NCBI GenBank assembly: GCA_934131695.1 | Contig: CAKOZV010000030.1 | Span: 1-8,224, forward strand | DNA: 8,224 nucleotides | Direction: 5' to 3' | Origin: an uncultured Bacilli bacterium | GTDB taxonomy: Bacteria > Bacillota_I > Bacilli_A > RF39 > UBA660 | Shown here: one piece after another, positions 5,516 to 8,224 of the stretch | Layout: each line of letters begins with the position of its first letter | Position numbering within the stretch: position 1 is the stretch's first letter | Program-made: the position numbers and the translations under genes | Notes under the pieces: model-generated | Database searches by the model: none | What the model was told of the DNA's origin: nothing | The model's input: the letters and a program-made list of their open reading frames with translations, nothing else

Positions 5516-6264
5516 ATCTTTTTACCTACTACAATTATATATTCTCCCTCATTTGTAACATCACAAGTTTGTAAAACTATTATTTGGTCATTTCCATCTA
5601 TACTGATATTAGTATCATATAATGACTTATTTTTTAACCATTCTAGATGCTTTCTATACGTTTCATCTGTAAAATTTAAATTAACATGTTGATAGTCTTT
5701 ATCTGTTTTATAAATAGAAAATATTTGATAGTAATAAGTATTATCAATATCTTTAAAAGTAATAGTTGGATGATTAGAATAATAACTACTATTTAGATAT
5801 TTTTCCAAAACATTAAATTCTGTATAAACATTATTAGAGTTATGTCCATAAATAATTACTTTTCTATCACTTGTATTATTACGATAATCCATAAAGACAC
5901 TACCAAGGGTATTAGCTTTTTTATTAATTAAGTGATTTAAATAATAGCTGTTATCATTTCCTTTTACAATTGGAACTCTTAGACTAGTATTACTAATAGA
6001 TAACTCTCCTATTATGTCTTTATTAGAAAATCTATTTTGGTATCTTTTAATTATATTCTTTTCATAAAAAGTATCTTCTTCTACTTTAGCATTTTCCTCT
6101 TCTTTTAAAGTAGTTACATCTTTATAAGTATTAGTAACTTCTTCTTTAGCTTTTTCATCTTTCTTATTTAAGGCAGTACTGCTAAAGTTAAAATACCAAA
6201 TAAAGTTTACTATAATTATTAAAGATATTAGCACAATATAAATTATTCTTGCTCTTTTTTTCAT
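5488..6264 (-). CDS. Class B-like sortase with missing catalytic Arg
   Basis: A membrane-anchored cysteine transpeptidase of the sortase family, which cuts a sorting motif and links the substrate to the cell wall. The 258-aa product starts at ATG 6264; the longer frame's GTG at 6273 lies inside the ribosome binding site AAAGGGTGAT. Residues 6-26 are the N-terminal membrane anchor (IIYIVLISLIIIVNFIW), 35-75 a charged linker, and 85-253 the catalytic barrel. Class B marks are NDNSYYLNH, GSVFMDYRNN, His141 in IIYGHN, and Cys234 in VLQTC. The third catalytic residue, Arg about 8-10 residues after the Cys, is not there: Tyr242 stands at +8, Ile at +10, and no Arg occurs after Cys234. It follows a gene for a PPMTG surface protein, its likely substrate. 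It could be active with an altered mechanism, weak, or inactive. Confidence 0.92.
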   Translation of the reverse strand: MKKRARIIYIVLISLIIIVNFIWYFNFSSTALNKKDEKAKEEVTNTYKDVTTLKEEENAKVEEDTFYEKNIIKRYQNRFSNKDIIGELSISNTSLRVPIVKGNDNSYYLNHLINKKANTLGSVFMDYRNNTSDRKVIIYGHNSNNVYTEFNVLEKYLNSSYYSNHPTITFKDIDNTYYYQIFSIYKTDKDYQHVNLNFTDETYRKHLEWLKNKSLYDTNISIDGNDQIIVLQTCDVTNEGEYIIVVGKKIKTISNEAS

Positions 6265-6287
6265 TTTTATCACCCTTTTTATACTCC

Positions 6288-6311
6288 AAAAGAATCCAAA
6301 AGGATTCTTTT
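6288..6311 (-). terminator. Hairpin between surface protein and sortase genes
   Basis: A perfect 10-base inverted repeat, AAAAGAATCC (6288-6297) and GGATTCTTTT (6302-6311), with a four-base loop. On the minus strand the stem ends in TTTT and is followed by GGAG rather than more T, so termination is probably partial. It begins three bases after the surface-protein stop and lies ahead of the sortase ribosome binding site. I see no convincing separate sortase promoter, so the hairpin may tune substrate-to-enzyme ratio or protect the 3' end. Confidence 0.62.
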
Positions 6312-6314
6312 ATC

Positions 6315-8003
6315 TTAGATACTATATTTCTTTTTAAGACCTAGTCCTAAAGATATAGCACCAACAGTTGATAATATTACAAAGAATAAATCACTATTAG
6401 TATTATTAACTCCTGTCATAGGTGGTACTATTTCTCCAATTTCGATTCTATCATAAACATAAATCACTTCAATAGTTCCATCAATATATTTACCGGTTTC
6501 ATCACCTTTGATTTCTACTAAATAGTATCCATCAATATCTTTATAATCTGTTAAATAATCTTTTCCTACCATTTTAGTAAATTCACTACTTGGTAATAAT
6601 GTATTACCATCAGCATCTACATATTTAACAATTAATTTACCATATTTAGCTTTATACTTAAGTTGCATATCAGTCATAAAGTTAAAACCAAGGTAAGAGT
6701 TAGGTGTATATCTACCTATATTTTTTAATACTCCAGAGATAGTATAACCTTCACCCTTAGAATTAAGAGTGCCTGCTCTTTCTATAATATCACTATCACC
6801 TTTAGTTTTATCGCGCATATAGCTACCTACTGAATAATCACTTCCAGTATTATCACTAGCACCATTAGCTGCATCTTTATTATCGCTATATTCACCATTT
6901 TCATTTTTTTGATCAAAATAGAATGATAATCCTTCATTATAGAAATAATTGTAGGCTAGCAATAAAACTGTTTCATTAGTTTCAATAGAAAATTCTCCAG
7001 ATTCATTACCCATTGATCGATATAAATCATTAATCATCTCATCAGTTAATTCTGTAATACTTGAGATATTATAATATGCTAAGAAAAAATCTAGCGGACT
7101 ATTATAACCTTTAGCTTGCAAAGCACTATCTACTTCTTCTTTTGCTCTTTTTTGATTAGCTGGTAACCAAGTTATTCCTAGTGCTTTTTTATAAGCATCA
7201 TTAAGTACATAGAAAGGATCTACATCAGATAACATTTCCCTAATTATTCCTTTATTGAATTGATCAAGTCTTGTATAGTTTGTCTTATATTTACTATTAT
7301 AAAAGTCTAATAAATATTTAGCATAATCAGCTATACCATTATATCCTTTAGCAGTTAAAGCAGCTCCTACTACATCATCAGTCATATTTCTACCGCTTGA
7401 ATTAGGTATTAAAACTTGTAATGCCGTATTATAAGTACGTCTAAAAGTAAATCCTTCTGGTAATGTTATTTGATTGAAGAATTTATCATTAGTAGTATTA
7501 TTAGTTGTTGTTGTTTCCTTTTCTTTATATACTAATGGTTCTGTTGGAAATATCTCAAAAGATGTCTCTTCATAATAATAATCATAATCAGATAAGTTAT
7601 TAATCACCATTCTAACTCTAAACTTATCCCCAGCTTGGAATGGATTACGAAACTGAAAATAATCTTCATCTAAACCTTGTTCAGCTCCGTATTTTTTAAA
7701 TTCCTCATAAATTTTATTTGAGATTTGTTCAAACACTTCTGGTGCAATGACAATCTCATCATTATCATAATTAGCTGGTATAGTTACGTTGACAGTAATC
7801 TCACCATATACTTCTTGCCACATAGCATCTACAGTTAATTTTGATAAATCATAAGTTACTTCTAGTCCCTCACTAGTAGTTAACTTAGGAATAGAATCTG
7901 TATCCCACTTTGACGTTTCAAGAGCAGAAACATCAGTAGTAAAGAATACAAATCCTAATAGTAGTACAACTACAAATAGAATACTTCTTACTGTTTTTTT
8001 CAT
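6315..8003 (-). CDS. MucBP-domain surface protein with PPMTG sorting signal
   Basis: A secreted, wall-anchored protein of 562 aa. The start is ATG at 8003, six bases after GGAGGAG; the longer frame's GTG at 8018 precedes that site. Residues 1-28 are a signal peptide (basic MKKTVR, hydrophobic core, likely cleavage after VSA). Residues 30-160 look like a beta-rich domain. A Thr/Asn linker (164-172) leads to two related helical modules, about 209-275 and 288-353, each opening with AL-x-AKGYN. Residues 355-450 are polar and glycine-rich. Residues 455-518 are a MucBP repeat (KLIVKYVDADGNTLLP ... GTIEVIYVYD), a family found in gut adhesins that bind mucin. The end is a sorting signal: PPMTG (527-531), a hydrophobic span, then KKKYSI. 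The class B-like sortase downstream is the likely partner. An adhesin role is inference. Confidence 0.9.
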   Translation of the reverse strand: MKKTVRSILFVVVLLLGFVFFTTDVSALETSKWDTDSIPKLTTSEGLEVTYDLSKLTVDAMWQEVYGEITVNVTIPANYDNDEIVIAPEVFEQISNKIYEEFKKYGAEQGLDEDYFQFRNPFQAGDKFRVRMVINNLSDYDYYYEETSFEIFPTEPLVYKEKETTTTNNTTNDKFFNQITLPEGFTFRRTYNTALQVLIPNSSGRNMTDDVVGAALTAKGYNGIADYAKYLLDFYNSKYKTNYTRLDQFNKGIIREMLSDVDPFYVLNDAYKKALGITWLPANQKRAKEEVDSALQAKGYNSPLDFFLAYYNISSITELTDEMINDLYRSMGNESGEFSIETNETVLLLAYNYFYNEGLSFYFDQKNENGEYSDNKDAANGASDNTGSDYSVGSYMRDKTKGDSDIIERAGTLNSKGEGYTISGVLKNIGRYTPNSYLGFNFMTDMQLKYKAKYGKLIVKYVDADGNTLLPSSEFTKMVGKDYLTDYKDIDGYYLVEIKGDETGKYIDGTIEVIYVYDRIEIGEIVPPMTGVNNTNSDLFFVILSTVGAISLGLGLKKKYSI

Positions 8004-8092
8004 TTTTTTCTCCTCCACATTTTATCAAGAGAATAAGATATAATTACCGAACCCCTTCGAAGAAATTAAACATTTCCTTGATTTAGCTCACT

Positions 8093-8121
8093 ATACTAAG
8101 GGTAAATTAACAAATTGTCAA
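8093..8121 (-). promoter_or_regulatory. Promoter of the surface protein-sortase operon
   Basis: On the minus strand a perfect TTGACA (8121-8116), 17 bases and TAGTAT (8098-8093). Transcription should start near 8086, leaving a leader of about 80 bases before the ATG at 8003. This leader is much longer than the roughly 20 bases seen at other genes here and holds only a small hairpin (CGAA, GGGG, TTCG). Confidence 0.78.
8107..8121. promoter_or_regulatory. Candidate operator over the -35 box
   Basis: TTAACAA (8107-8113) and TTGTCAA (8115-8121) form an inverted repeat around one central base with one mismatch in seven, exactly covering the -35. A repressor bound here would block polymerase. It could be chance in AT-rich DNA. 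Confidence 0.3.
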
Positions 8122-8131
8122 CATTTTTTAG

Positions 8132-8153
8132 TCGAATTTTGCAAATTATTCGA
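8132..8153. promoter_or_regulatory. Inverted repeat upstream of the -35 box
   Basis: Perfect 6-base arms TCGAAT (8132-8137) and ATTCGA (8148-8153), ten bases apart, lie about ten bases upstream of the -35, a position typical of activator sites. The arms contain CG steps, rare in this AT-rich sequence, and the right arm extends to the 8-base palindrome ATTCGAAT (8148-8155). Confidence 0.35.
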
Positions 8154-8224
8154 ATGAAATTCTAAATGAACCATAATAATTAATGCTGGAGTATTTAGTC
8201 TTTCACTTACCACACTTGATATTT

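Noticed and set aside
6264..6273. GTG starts upstream of the sortase and other genes (6273, 8018, 3209, 5088) and TTG at 1162
   Set aside because: Each lies in or before its Shine-Dalgarno sequence, and an in-frame ATG follows at normal spacing, so the shorter proteins were annotated.
8040..8090. Riboswitch or attenuator in the long leader of the surface-protein gene
   Set aside because: Only a 4-bp hairpin (CGAA GGGG TTCG) is visible; there is no recognisable aptamer core and no terminator/antiterminator pair.
8187..8200. CTAAATACTCC on the minus strand, as in domain I of 23S rRNA
   Set aside because: Only about 11 bases agree and both flanks diverge at once, so it is a chance match, not an rRNA fragment.
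8118..8224. Minus-strand open frame from the right edge (reads SERLNTPALIIMVHLEFHSN, then runs to a TGA in the -35 box)
   Set aside because: About 34 codons open from the edge could be the end of an upstream gene, but it would cover both inverted repeats, matches nothing I know, and cannot be tested without the flanking sequence.
1..8224. CRISPR array, tRNA or rRNA gene
   Set aside because: No regularly spaced repeats, no cloverleaf-like GTTCGANTC element in tRNA context and no rRNA blocks were found when reading both strands.

Overview
The window is very AT-rich. Its genes use ordinary ATG starts with strong AGGAGG-type ribosome binding sites and read through fully in the standard genetic code. 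Together with an ScpA/ScpB pair, a class B-type sortase, a sortable MucBP surface protein and an RNHCP zinc protein, this points to a low-GC Gram-positive (Bacillota), most likely a host-associated member of the Bacilli/Erysipelotrichia side. The species cannot be read from the sequence.

Left part (1-2624), accessory in character. Bases 1-104 are one end of an IS3-family (IS150-like) insertion sequence that runs off the left edge, with the first six codons of its OrfA on the minus strand. Bases 105-187 hold nothing I recognise. An unrecognised 301-aa protein (minus) and a 185-aa coiled-coil/zinc-ribbon protein (plus) follow, divergently transcribed around a possible remnant of an Xre-type regulator. 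The 1946-2624 stretch, which looks empty at first, holds a terminator, a hairpin, a 50-aa membrane protein and a following gene that has lost a normal start codon and carries a single-base frameshift at an A6 run.

Middle part (2625-5462), partly core genome. scpA and scpB (minus, 1 bp apart) encode the kleisin and winged-helix partners of the SMC chromosome-condensation complex and have their own clear promoter. Upstream of them is an unrecognised 374-aa protein with an HGT motif faintly like ADP-ribosyltransferase folds and a strongly acidic tail. It is transcribed divergently from an RNHCP-domain zinc protein.

Right part (5488-8121), a cell-surface locus. A secreted MucBP protein with a PPMTG sorting signal is followed by a class B-like sortase. 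A perfect hairpin lies between them, and a strong promoter with two inverted repeats precedes the surface protein. The sortase should anchor the surface protein to the wall, but it has no arginine anywhere after its catalytic cysteine, so the usual His-Cys-Arg triad is incomplete. Bases 8154-8224 hold no supported feature.

Six start codons are placed downstream of the longest open frame, because the upstream GTG/TTG codon overlaps or precedes the Shine-Dalgarno sequence and a well-spaced ATG follows it.
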